From: Deltaproteobacteria bacterium
GTDB lineage: Bacteria > Desulfobacterota > GWC2-55-46 > DRQE01
Length of the DNA: 64,000 nt
Assembly: GCA_015492245.1 (NCBI GenBank)
Contig: WGFM01000002.1
Location: 62,001-126,000, forward strand
Direction: 5' to 3'
A program made the position numbers and the translations under genes. The notes under the pieces are model-generated. The model saw nothing but the letters and a program-made list of their open reading frames with translations, was not told the origin of the DNA and ran no database searches. Positions 56,453-64,000 of this stretch are shown here, one piece after another. How positions within the stretch are numbered: the first letter of the stretch is position 1; every line of letters starts with the position of its first letter.

Positions 56453-57777
56453 GGAAAGGTGTTTTTTTGTCATCTATTTCTACATTGTGTAGAACGGGCT
56501 GTATCCTTCTGGTCCTTCTCATGCTGTTTGTTGTAGGCCATCCTGTTCCATCAGGGGCTGCCGGCACAAAGGAGCCCACGGGGCTTCAGGCGCTTATAGA
56601 TTATGCACTTCAGAACAACCAGCTCATAAAGGCGAGAAAGGCAGAGCTTGAGGCTACGAAAAACAGAAAGCCATGGAAAGAGGCGTTCGATGATCCCATG
56701 CTCTCATACATCCATCCAGTAGAACCTGTTGAGACCAGAAGGGGACCACAGGAAAGAACCCTCGGGATAACACAGAAGCTGCCTTTCCCGGGAAAACTGA
56801 GGCTCGAAGGAGAGATAGTCTCCAAGGAGATAGAGGTGGCAAGGCTTCTCTACGAGATGGCGATAAGGGATGTGGTTACAGAGGTGAAGAAACTCTACTA
56901 CGAACTTTACTATCTCGACAGGGCCATAGAACTGGAAGAGGAGAACCGAAAGATACTGGCCTACTTCAAAGAGCTTGCCATGAAGAACTACAGTGTGGAT
57001 GAGAAGGCACTCACCCCGCTTATAAGGGCAGAGGCAAAGTATGAGCGGGCATGGAACATGCTCGTGATGCTGAAAGAGAGAAGACACACCATAAGCGCAA
57101 GGCTCAATGCCATACTTAACAGACCACCAGCAGAAAAGATAGATAGAACAGAGGACATAACACCCGAGCCTGTAGGTGTATCGATAGATGTGCTCTACGA
57201 GATGGCAAAGGACATAGAAGAGATACGCACAAAGGAGAACGAGTTGAGAAAGGCAGAACTTTCGGAGAGGCTTTCGAGGCTCGTCTATTACCCGGACTTT
57301 ACACTGGGGCTTGTGTACACAGAAATAGGCGAGAGCGATATGCCCGTGGAAGACAGCGGAAAGGACGCCCTCTCTTTCATGGTGGGCATAAACATACCCC
57401 TGTGGGCAGAGAAGAACAGAGGCAGGGTTGAAGAGCAGGTGAACAGAAGGCTTTCTGTAGAGCGCAAGAAGGAGCTTGTCCTTAAAGAGGTGCTCAACAG
57501 GGTAAGGGATGCCTACTACTCGATGCTCGAGAAATACGAACTCATAGGCAGCTACCGTGATGAGCTCATACCCATGGCAAAAGAATCCATGAATATAGCA
57601 GAGGCATGGTATGAAAACGGCATAGGTGGGCTTGGAGAACTGCTCGAGACAGAGAGCATGTGGATAAACTTCAGAAGGGCCTACTATAGAACAGTTGCAG
57701 ATTACCTTAAGTATACTGCAGAGCTTGAAAGGCTCACAGGGTTTAACAAAAAAGAGCGGGAGGCTTCCTTAAGATGA
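56428..57777 (+). CDS. TolC/CusC-family outer-membrane efflux protein
   Basis: Up to 449 residues. ATG 56428 follows GGGGAAGG; ATG 56449, overlapping the protease stop, is an alternative. The long N-terminal leader (about 1-45) contains a strong hydrophobic segment (CILLVLLMLFVV). The rest shows the two OEP repeats: long coiled-coil helices (KARKAELEATKNRK, VVTEVKKLYYELYYLDRAIELEEEN, then VNRRLSVERKKELVLKEVLNRVRDAYYSML) with short strands. It would form the outer-membrane duct of the tripartite pump. The second copy of the palindromic operator lies within its first 25 codons. The stop overlaps the adaptor gene. Confidence 0.88.
   Translation: MRNTLSYMRKGVFLSSISTLCRTGCILLVLLMLFVVGHPVPSGAAGTKEPTGLQALIDYALQNNQLIKARKAELEATKNRKPWKEAFDDPMLSYIHPVEPVETRRGPQERTLGITQKLPFPGKLRLEGEIVSKEIEVARLLYEMAIRDVVTEVKKLYYELYYLDRAIELEEENRKILAYFKELAMKNYSVDEKALTPLIRAEAKYERAWNMLVMLKERRHTISARLNAILNRPPAEKIDRTEDITPEPVGVSIDVLYEMAKDIEEIRTKENELRKAELSERLSRLVYYPDFTLGLVYTEIGESDMPVEDSGKDALSFMVGINIPLWAEKNRGRVEEQVNRRLSVERKKELVLKEVLNRVRDAYYSMLEKYELIGSYRDELIPMAKESMNIAEAWYENGIGGLGELLETESMWINFRRAYYRTVADYLKYTAELERLTGFNKKEREASLR
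56478..56494 (+). promoter_or_regulatory. Palindromic operator (site 2) at the start of the efflux genes
   Basis: TTCTACATTGTGTAGAA, a perfect palindrome with 7-base arms, matches site 1 (55099-55115) at 13 of 17 positions. The core TACA-N3-TGTA is one base longer than the CopY cop box. It overlaps a possible promoter: TTGTCA (56467-56472), 17 bases, TAGAAC (56490-56495). It lies inside the coding start of the outer-membrane factor, so it may act as a roadblock or control an internal promoter. Confidence 0.65.
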
Positions 57778-59045
57778 AGGGAAAGATAAATACGCTCTGT
57801 CTTGTGCTGGTCTGTCTGGCCATCATAGGAGGTGTTACAGCTGCATACCTCTATCTAAAAAAGGATACTCCTTCCATGGAGATGGCAGAGCATGCCGCAC
57901 ACAGGGCAGAGAAGAAAAAGGAGAAGAAGATACTTTACTGGCGGGCACCCATGGACCCAACCTACATATCCGACAAGCCAGGAAAGTCTCCCATGGGGAT
58001 GGACCTCATCCCCGTATATGAAGGAGAAGAGGAAGAGGCAGGTATCGTCAAGATAGACCCCCGTGTTGTGCAGAGCATAGGGGTGAGAACAGAGAAGGTA
58101 GAAAGGATGCCCCTCAGAAAGAACATAAGGACCGTTGGAAGGGTGGACTATGACGAGAAGAAACTCTACCACATACACACGAAGATAGATGGATGGATAG
58201 AGAAGCTCTATGTGGATTACACAGGCCAGCTCGTAAAGAAAGACGAGATGCTCCTCGAGATATACAGCCCACAGCTTGTGGCAGCCCAGGAGGAATACCT
58301 TCTTGCCAGAAGATACAGTAAAGAGGTGAAACTTGAAGGCATAAAGGAGTTCGACCTTCTCGAGCTCAGCCGCAGAAGGCTCGAGCTCTGGGATGTGCCC
58401 CCCCATCAGATAGAAGAGCTCGACAGGACAGGCACCATCATGCGAACCCTCCACATACACTCGCCTGTCAAGGGTATCGTGGTGGAAAAGCCAGTAAGAG
58501 AGGGCATGTTCGTAAAGCCTGGCACGAAACTCTACACCATAGCAGATCTATCCACCATATGGGTATACGTGGATATATACGAGTACGAGCTACCGTGGAT
58601 AAAGGCAGGCGATGTGGCGGAACTGACACTTACAAGCCAGCCTGGCAGGACATACCGTGGCAGGGTGAGCTTCGTATATCCCTTCATGGACCCCAAAACG
58701 CGTACCAACAAGGTAAGGCTTGAGTTTTCAAACCCAGGGTTCGAGCTCAAACCAGATATGTATGCCGATGTATCAATAAAGGCATCCATAAGAAAAGAGA
58801 GCATAGTGGTGCCCAAGGAGGCGGTTATAAGGTCAGGAGAGAGAAATGTGGTAATCCTCTCTCTCGGAGAGGGTAGATTCATGGCAAAGGAGATAACCCT
58901 GGGTGTGGAAGGTGGAGAGTGGTATGAGGTCAAAGAGGGACTGAAAGAGGGGGACACAGTGGTTGTTAGCGCACAGTTCCTCATAGACTCGGAGAGCAGG
59001 CTCAAAGAGGCCATCGGAAAGATGAGCGGCATGCACCACCATTAA
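57774..59045 (+). CDS. cusB: CusB-type periplasmic adaptor with heavy-metal-binding domain
   Basis: A 423-residue membrane-fusion protein. A membrane anchor spans 8-28. A heavy-metal-binding segment follows (Y55-W-R-A-P-M60-D-P, then S72-P-M74-G-M76-D-L-I-P-V-Y82), with Met residues suited to Cu(I)/Ag(I). The barrel-sandwich hybrid (HTKIDGWIEKLYVDYTGQLVKKDE), helical hairpin and beta-barrel domains are in the usual order. The C-terminus is SGMHHH, a possible extra metal site. It joins the TolC-like duct to the CusA pump and hands metal to it. ATG overlaps the preceding stop. Confidence 0.92.
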   Translation: MKGKINTLCLVLVCLAIIGGVTAAYLYLKKDTPSMEMAEHAAHRAEKKKEKKILYWRAPMDPTYISDKPGKSPMGMDLIPVYEGEEEEAGIVKIDPRVVQSIGVRTEKVERMPLRKNIRTVGRVDYDEKKLYHIHTKIDGWIEKLYVDYTGQLVKKDEMLLEIYSPQLVAAQEEYLLARRYSKEVKLEGIKEFDLLELSRRRLELWDVPPHQIEELDRTGTIMRTLHIHSPVKGIVVEKPVREGMFVKPGTKLYTIADLSTIWVYVDIYEYELPWIKAGDVAELTLTSQPGRTYRGRVSFVYPFMDPKTRTNKVRLEFSNPGFELKPDMYADVSIKASIRKESIVVPKEAVIRSGERNVVILSLGEGRFMAKEITLGVEGGEWYEVKEGLKEGDTVVVSAQFLIDSESRLKEAIGKMSGMHHH

Positions 59046-59090
59046 AAGACTTCCCGTAAAAAAGACTTACACAAGGCAGGGCATTAAAGG

Positions 59091-62000
59091 ATGCTTAAAA
59101 AGATAATAGAGTTCTCCATAAACAACAGGTTCCTGGTTATAGTGGGCACCCTCCTCATAATAGGCTGGGGTATATTCAGCATAAAGAACATACCACTTGA
59201 TGCCATACCAGACCTCAGTGATGTGCAGGTAATAATATACACCGAGTATCCGGGCCAGGCCCCGCAGGTGGTCGAAGACCAGATAACATACCCCATTGCC
59301 ACGGTGATGCTCAGTGTGTCCGGGGCAAAGGTTGTGAGGGGGTATTCATTCTTCGGTTTCTCCTTCGTGTATGTGATATTCGAGGACGGCACAGACATGT
59401 ACTGGGCACGAAGCAGGGTGCTGGAATACCTCAACTATGTGGCAGGAAAACTTCCCCCAGGGGTTACTCCAAGCCTTGGGCCCGATGCAACAGGGGTGGG
59501 ATGGGTATACGAGTATGCACTGGTGGATAGAACGGGCAGATACGACCTTTCAGAACTCCGTAGCCTTCAGGACTGGTTCCTCAGATACGAGCTCCAGACA
59601 GTGCCGGGTGTGTCAGAGGTTGCAAGCATAGGCGGGTTTGTAAAGCAATACCAGGTTGAGGTGGATCCGAACAGGCTCCTTACCTACAACATACCGCTTC
59701 AGAAGGTGAAACATGCCATACAGCGCTCAAACAACGATGTCGGTGGCAGGGTGGTGGAGATGGCAGAGACGGAGTACATGGTAAGGGGGCTGGGCTACAT
59801 AAGGGGCATAAAGGACATTGAGAACATAGTTGTGGATGTGGACCAAAAGGGCACCCCCGTATTGCTTCGAGACATTGCCTACATCCATACAGGCCCGGAA
59901 CTCAGAAGGGGCCTTGCAGAGCTCGACGGCGAGGGCGAGGTTGTGGGTGGCATAGTGGTAATGCGTTACGGAGAGAACGCCCTCAAGGTTATAGATGCCG
60001 TAAAGGAAAGGCTCGAGGAACTCAAAAAGGGACTTCCAGAAGGGGTGGAGGTTATTTCAGTCTATGACCGCAGCAAGCTCATCCACAGGGCAGTGGAAAC
60101 ACTCAAGAAGAAGCTGATAGAGGAGATAATAGTTGTAACCCTTATATGTGTACTGTTTCTTATGCACCTGAGGAGTGCCCTCGTTATCATCATAGCCCTT
60201 CTTTCAGGGGTGCTCGTCTCGTTCATAGTCATGTATTACCAGGGTATAAACGCAAACATAATGAGCCTTGGCGGTATAGCCATAGCCATAGGGGCGATGA
60301 TAGATGCTGCCATAGTGATGGTGGAGAACGCCCACAAAAGACTCGAAGAGGCTGCCAAAAGGGGTGAGGATGTAGACCGCTGGCATGTAATAATGGGTGC
60401 GGCAAAGGAGATTGGGCCGTCGCTATTTTTTGCACTCCTCATAATAACATTCTCGTTCCTGCCCGTCTTCAGCCTCCAGGCCCAGGAGGGTCGCCTTTTC
60501 AGCCCCCTTGCCTTCACAAAGACCTATGCCATGGCGGGCGCCGCCATACTGGCAATAACACTGGTGCCAGTGCTCATGGGCTACCTCATAAAGGGCAAGA
60601 TATTCCCTGAAGAGAAAAACCCCATGGGAAGAGTCCTCGTGGCAGTGTACAGGCCTGTTGTGTACTTCGCACTGAAATACAAGAAGACCACCATAGTGGT
60701 ATCTATACTCATACTTGTAGCCACGGTTGTGCCCTACAAAAGGCTGGGCTCCGAGTTCATGCCACCCCTCAACGAGGGCGACATACTCTACATGCCCACC
60801 ACCCTGCCAGGCATATCCATAACAAAGGCAAGGGAGATATTGCAGCAGACAGATAAGATACTCAAGACCTTCCCAGAGGTGGAACATGTGTTCGGAAAGA
60901 TAGGCAGGGCAGAGACCCCCACAGACCCTGCCCCGCTTACCATGATAGAGACAACGATAACACTCAAGCCACCTGATGAGTGGCGCCCAGGCATGACCAT
61001 GGAAAAACTCATGCAGGAGATGGACAGGGCCATAAGGTTCCCAGGGGTTACAAACGCATGGACCATGCCCATAAAGACCCGTGTGGACATGCTCTCTACA
61101 GGTATAAAGACCCCTGTGGGTATAAAGATAGCAGGAGACGACCTTAAGACCATAGAGGAGATAGGCAGACACATAGAGGGCCTTATCAAGGATGTGCCGG
61201 GCACGCTCAGTGTCTACTCCGAGAGGGTTACAGGCGGAAACTACCTCGACTACGAGATAGATCGGCTCAGTGCGGCCCGATACGGGCTGACCGTGGGGGA
61301 TGTGCAGGATGTTATCCAGTCTGCCATAGGGGGGATGAATATAACCACCACTGTGGAGGGCAGAGAACGATACCCCGTGAACCTTCGCTACCCGAGGGAA
61401 TTGAGGGATGATATATCCAAGCTCGAGCGAATCCTCATACCCACACCCACGGGCACACAGATACCGATAGCACAGGTTGCCAGTATGAAGATAAGGAAGG
61501 GACCCCCCTCGATAAAGAGCGAGAACGCAAGGCTAAACGGCTGGATATATGTGGATATAAGGGACATAGATGTGGGAACCTATGTGGAGAAGGCAAAGGA
61601 AGTGGTGGAAAAGAATGTGAAACTTCCAAAGGGATATTCCATAACATGGAGCGGGCAGTACGAATACATGGAGCGGGCGAAGAAAAGGCTCATGGTGGTG
61701 GTGCCCCTTACCATAGCCATAATACTGTTTCTCCTGTATCTGCACTTCAACAATGTGGTGGAGTGCCTCATCATAATGGTCTCTCTGCCCTTTTCCGTGG
61801 TTGGTGGGGTATGGCTCATGTATCTTCTGGGCTACAACATGAGTGTGGCCGTGGGGGTGGGCTTTATCGCCCTTGCGGGTGTGGCAGTGGAGATAGGTAT
61901 AATAATGCTCGCATATCTGGACCTCATGTATAAAGAACGATACCTCCATGGTGGCATAAACACCACGGAGGAACTCTATGAGGCCATAGTGGATGGGGCT

Positions 62001-62219
62001 GTAAGACGCATAAGGCCAGTGATAATGACCTTTGCCATGATTGTAGGAGGGCTTCTGCCCATAATGTGGGGCACAGGCACGGGCTCCGCGGTTATGAAGA
62101 GGATTGCAGCTCCCATGGTGGGTGGAATGGTGTCAGCCACGGTGCTTACACTACTGGTAATACCTGCCATATATGCATTGTGGAAGGGTATGTATATCAA
62201 AAAGGAGGGGCAGAAATGA
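59091..62219 (+). CDS. cusA: CusA-type heavy-metal RND efflux pump, Cu(I)/Ag(I) type
   Basis: A 1042-residue inner-membrane pump with twelve helices and two large periplasmic loops. The three methionines that bind Cu(I)/Ag(I) in E. coli CusA (M573, M623, M672) are matched by M568 (YMPTT), M618 (LTMIETT) and M667 (VDMLSTG) with identical spacing of 50 and 49. The proton-relay Asp is D405 in IDAAIVMVEN. GGIAIAIGAMIDA and FIALAGVAVEIGIIM are HME-RND signatures. Substrate call is therefore monovalent copper or silver rather than zinc/cobalt. AAAGG precedes ATG 59091; it is preceded by a 45-base gap and ends overlapping the PII-like gene. Confidence 0.95.
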   Translation: MLKKIIEFSINNRFLVIVGTLLIIGWGIFSIKNIPLDAIPDLSDVQVIIYTEYPGQAPQVVEDQITYPIATVMLSVSGAKVVRGYSFFGFSFVYVIFEDGTDMYWARSRVLEYLNYVAGKLPPGVTPSLGPDATGVGWVYEYALVDRTGRYDLSELRSLQDWFLRYELQTVPGVSEVASIGGFVKQYQVEVDPNRLLTYNIPLQKVKHAIQRSNNDVGGRVVEMAETEYMVRGLGYIRGIKDIENIVVDVDQKGTPVLLRDIAYIHTGPELRRGLAELDGEGEVVGGIVVMRYGENALKVIDAVKERLEELKKGLPEGVEVISVYDRSKLIHRAVETLKKKLIEEIIVVTLICVLFLMHLRSALVIIIALLSGVLVSFIVMYYQGINANIMSLGGIAIAIGAMIDAAIVMVENAHKRLEEAAKRGEDVDRWHVIMGAAKEIGPSLFFALLIITFSFLPVFSLQAQEGRLFSPLAFTKTYAMAGAAILAITLVPVLMGYLIKGKIFPEEKNPMGRVLVAVYRPVVYFALKYKKTTIVVSILILVATVVPYKRLGSEFMPPLNEGDILYMPTTLPGISITKAREILQQTDKILKTFPEVEHVFGKIGRAETPTDPAPLTMIETTITLKPPDEWRPGMTMEKLMQEMDRAIRFPGVTNAWTMPIKTRVDMLSTGIKTPVGIKIAGDDLKTIEEIGRHIEGLIKDVPGTLSVYSERVTGGNYLDYEIDRLSAARYGLTVGDVQDVIQSAIGGMNITTTVEGRERYPVNLRYPRELRDDISKLERILIPTPTGTQIPIAQVASMKIRKGPPSIKSENARLNGWIYVDIRDIDVGTYVEKAKEVVEKNVKLPKGYSITWSGQYEYMERAKKRLMVVVPLTIAIILFLLYLHFNNVVECLIIMVSLPFSVVGGVWLMYLLGYNMSVAVGVGFIALAGVAVEIGIIMLAYLDLMYKERYLHGGINTTEELYEAIVDGAVRRIRPVIMTFAMIVGGLLPIMWGTGTGSAVMKRIAAPMVGGMVSATVLTLLVIPAIYALWKGMYIKKEGQK

Positions 62220-62563
62220 AGGAGATAAAGGCATACATAAGGCCCGAGAAGATAGAAGAGGTGGTGCACACACTGGAAGAGAACGGTGTGCCCCTTGTCA
62301 CAGCTATAGAGATAAAGTGTGTTGGAAAGGGTCTGAACGAGGAGAAGGCACGCTATTCTATGGACTATACAGAAAAGTACTGCCCCTTTGTGAAGATAGA
62401 GATAGTCTGTAGCCGTAGGGACACGGAAAAGACGGTCAAACTTCTTCGGTCCTGTGCATGGACAGGACATCCAGGTGATGGGATGATATTTGTAAGCACT
62501 GTGGACGAGGCCATAAACATAAGAACAGGTGCAAGGGGAGAAGAGGGGGTGAGCCTCTGGTAG
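62216..62563 (+). CDS. PII-like protein linked to the metal pump (PII-NG type)
   Basis: A 115-residue PII-superfamily protein. ATG 62216 has AAGGAGGGG upstream, inside the cusA end. It starts MKEIKAYIRPEKIEEVVHTLE and has the B-loop TGHPGDGMIFVS, like GlnB. The T-loop segment is short and different (YSMDYTEKYCPF), without the GlnB uridylylation Tyr context. A PII branch encoded beside CusA/CzcA-type pumps has been described as PII-NG. Its role is not established; regulating the pump or binding nucleotide or metal is plausible. Last gene of the module. Confidence 0.9.
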   Translation: MKEIKAYIRPEKIEEVVHTLEENGVPLVTAIEIKCVGKGLNEEKARYSMDYTEKYCPFVKIEIVCSRRDTEKTVKLLRSCAWTGHPGDGMIFVSTVDEAINIRTGARGEEGVSLW

Positions 62564-62580
62564 TCTGCCAGAGATGTTTT
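62555..62580 (+). terminator. Possible terminator of the metal-efflux module
   Basis: CTCTGG (62555-62560) pairs with CCAGAG (62568-62573), followed by ATGTTTT. The stem is only 6 bp and overlaps the stop codon of the PII-like gene. Confidence 0.45.
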
Positions 62581-62584
62581 GGGC

Positions 62585-63292
62585 CTATTCGTCCTTTGCA
62601 CAGCGGAACCCCAGGTTGTTTATGCGTGTTTCAGTCGGGTAGCCCACCCTGAAAAATGTTCTCGCGAATCTGTGGGTAAGACCCCAGGATCCCCCCCTTA
62701 CCACCTTTGTGTGCTCGTCGTAGTCAGAATCTGTCCACTCCCACACATTGCCTGCCATGTCATGGGCACCGTAGGGGCTTTCGCCCTCCTCGTATGTGCC
62801 GACAGGGGTTGTTCCCACAATGCCCGAGAGGCTTGTGTTGGCCCTCTCCTGTGAGAACTCGTTACCCCATGGATACAGGCGGCCGTCCGTGCCCCTGGCT
62901 GCCTTCTCCCATTCCTCTTCTGTTGGTAGCCTTTTGCCAGCCCACTCGCAGTAGGCCTGTGCATCCTTGAGACTGACGAATACCACAGGATGGTCTTCCT
63001 CATCCTTGGGATAGCCATACACGGTCCAGTGTGGTGGCTCGGGGTGTCTGGTCTCTTTTACGAACCTTTTATACATGGCCTCTGTAACCTCGAATCTGTC
63101 TATCCAGAACCCCTTGAGGTGGAGCCTTCTCTCTGGCCTTTCGTCTTCTTCACCGAGGGAGCTTCCCATTGTGAACTCTCCTGCTGGCACAAAGACCATA
63201 TCCTCTGGCCTTCTCTCGCATCCTGAAAGAACCATGGAGGCCGTAACACAAAAGAGTAGCAATATGGAGCCTGCTTTTATAAGTCCTGCCAT
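62585..63292 (-). CDS. SUMF1-domain lipoprotein without formylglycine-type cysteines
   Basis: A 235-residue protein. A lipoprotein signal ends at LSGC (near residue 25). The rest is a formylglycine-generating-enzyme/SUMF1 fold: MVFVPAGEFTMGS, FWIDRFEVTEAMYKRFV, GKRLPTEEEWEKAARG, YPWGN, DMAGNVWEWT, VVRGGSW and LGFRCAKD. The active-site Cys pair of true formylglycine-generating enzymes, expected after RGGSW, is missing (GLTHRFARTFFR). It is therefore a structural or ligand-binding SUMF1 relative on the periplasmic face. A tandem paralogue lies 32 bases upstream. Convergent with the PII-like gene. Confidence 0.85.
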   Translation of the reverse strand: MAGLIKAGSILLLFCVTASMVLSGCERRPEDMVFVPAGEFTMGSSLGEEDERPERRLHLKGFWIDRFEVTEAMYKRFVKETRHPEPPHWTVYGYPKDEEDHPVVFVSLKDAQAYCEWAGKRLPTEEEWEKAARGTDGRLYPWGNEFSQERANTSLSGIVGTTPVGTYEEGESPYGAHDMAGNVWEWTDSDYDEHTKVVRGGSWGLTHRFARTFFRVGYPTETRINNLGFRCAKDE

Positions 63293-63324
63293 CCCTGTCC
63301 CATAGACCCCTGCGTGAAAGTGAT

Positions 63325-64000
63325 TTACTCTGGCCCATCCTTTGCGCAGCGAAACCCGCCATCGTTACCTGCACCACCCGGCAGGTAGTAATGGCGTGTG
63401 GATGAACGGGCGAATATCTTGCCTATTATGTAATGGCCCAGCACACTTCCAGAGCCACCTCTTAGGATGCGGTATTTCCTTCCATAATCCTTTATGTTTG
63501 CCCTGTTACCAGGGTATGGCTCGTACCAGGCATCCACCCATTCCATCACATTGCCTGCCATATCGTATACCCCGTAGTAGCTTCTATCCTCGGGGTAGCT
63601 TCCCACAGGGGCAGTGTCTCCTGTTGTGAGGTTTGCCTTCTTCTCATCGTATTCGTCTCCCCAGGGGTATGTCCATCCGTTGGGTCCCCTGGCAGCCTTC
63701 TCCCATTCCTCTTCTGTGGGCAGTCTCTTGCCAGCCCACTTGCAGTAGGCCTGTGCATCGAACCATGTAACATTGTTTACAGGGTGGTCTGCCCTGCCTG
63801 TGGGGTATGTTCTGCCGTTCCAGTTTCTGGGTGGAGGAAGGCCTGTGGCATCTATGAACTTCTTGTACTGGGCGTTTGTAACCTCGTAGCGGTCTATGTA
63901 GAAGCCCTTGAGGTAGAGCTTTCTCATGGGTCTTTCATCCTGGTAGAACCTTCCAGAGCGAAGCCCGAACTCCTTGCCCAGCCCCTGGGTGTCCACCTGG
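63325..64000 (-). CDS. SUMF1-domain protein, 5' end beyond the window
   Basis: At least 224 residues of a second SUMF1-domain protein. The reading frame is open to the window edge, so the true start lies beyond 64000. It shares FYIDRYEVTNAQYKKFI, GKRLPTEEEWEKAARG, YPWGDEY, DMAGNVMEWVD and GGFRCAKD with its neighbour. As there, no Cys follows RGGS (GSVLGHYIIGKIFARS), so formylglycine-generating activity is unlikely. The two genes look like a tandem duplication and are probably co-transcribed. Confidence 0.82.
   Translation of the reverse strand, partial: QVDTQGLGKEFGLRSGRFYQDERPMRKLYLKGFYIDRYEVTNAQYKKFIDATGLPPPRNWNGRTYPTGRADHPVNNVTWFDAQAYCKWAGKRLPTEEEWEKAARGPNGWTYPWGDEYDEKKANLTTGDTAPVGSYPEDRSYYGVYDMAGNVMEWVDAWYEPYPGNRANIKDYGRKYRILRGGSGSVLGHYIIGKIFARSSTRHYYLPGGAGNDGGFRCAKDGPE

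Overview
The window looks like a contiguous piece of a chromosome from a Gram-negative (diderm) bacterium. Outer-membrane beta-barrel proteins, lipoproteins, periplasmic c-type cytochromes and a CusCBA-type tripartite pump all point that way. Codon use is distinctive, with very frequent ATA (Ile) and AGG/AGA (Arg) and many TTG or GTG starts. Gene order (xerC-hslV-hslU-argB; folD-metV; pst operon with an upstream Pho box) and family versions resemble deep-branching lineages around Nitrospirota or Desulfobacterota. That placement is an inference from gene content, not a computed one. No tRNA, rRNA, CRISPR array, insertion sequence or prophage was seen, and no gap without a gene is longer than about 280 bases.

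Layout. 19-2458: four genes in one direction encoding a Cys/His-rich secreted protein, a Met-rich outer-membrane protein, a monohaem lipoprotein and a TlpA-like thioredoxin; this looks like a metal- or redox-handling island. 2511-7020: phosphate uptake operon pstSCAB-phoU behind a good Pho box, with a terminator after pstS. 7035-7952: unusual fusion of a ferritin-like helical domain to a response-regulator receiver. 8167-16390: housekeeping genes (hisS, engB, glnE, argS, a nitrilase-family gene with a changed catalytic residue, divIC). 16447-23102: a six-kilobase signalling cluster containing a c-haem diguanylate cyclase, a PAS protein, a PAS-GAF-GAF-HD-GYP phosphodiesterase, a histidine kinase and a receiver protein. 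23235-33218: biosynthesis and central metabolism (class V aminotransferase, serA, hisZ, purA, folD, metV, acuC, ald) and an M48 protease. 33226-38743: nucleoside transporter, divergent from a tightly overlapping gamma-glutamyl metabolism operon (GCS2 ligase, gamma-glutamyltransferase, M20 amidohydrolase, cutA). 38795-47202: lepA, lepB, xerC, hslVU, argB, prmC, argD. 47357-50759: histidine kinase and sigma-54 activator, followed by a clear sigma-54 promoter in front of an outer-membrane protein. 50759-54998: structured leader, then cytochrome oxidase subunits III, II and I and a SCO protein. 55008-62563: strong terminator, then a metal-efflux module. 62585-64000: two tandem lipoprotein/SUMF1-type genes on the minus strand, the second cut by the window end.

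The most interesting system is 55093-62563. A BlaI/MecI/CopY-type repressor overlaps a BlaR1-like M56 membrane metalloprotease. The protease lacks a penicillin-binding domain and instead ends in a predicted periplasmic tail packed with Cys and His. These lead directly into a TolC-like outer-membrane factor, a CusB-like adaptor, a CusA-type pump carrying the three Cu(I)/Ag(I) methionines, and a PII-like protein. Two copies of one 17-bp palindrome, one in the repressor promoter and one at the start of the efflux genes, look like operators. The inferred logic is that the protease tail senses metal, the protease destroys the repressor, and efflux turns on: a proteolytic analogue of CusRS or CueR.
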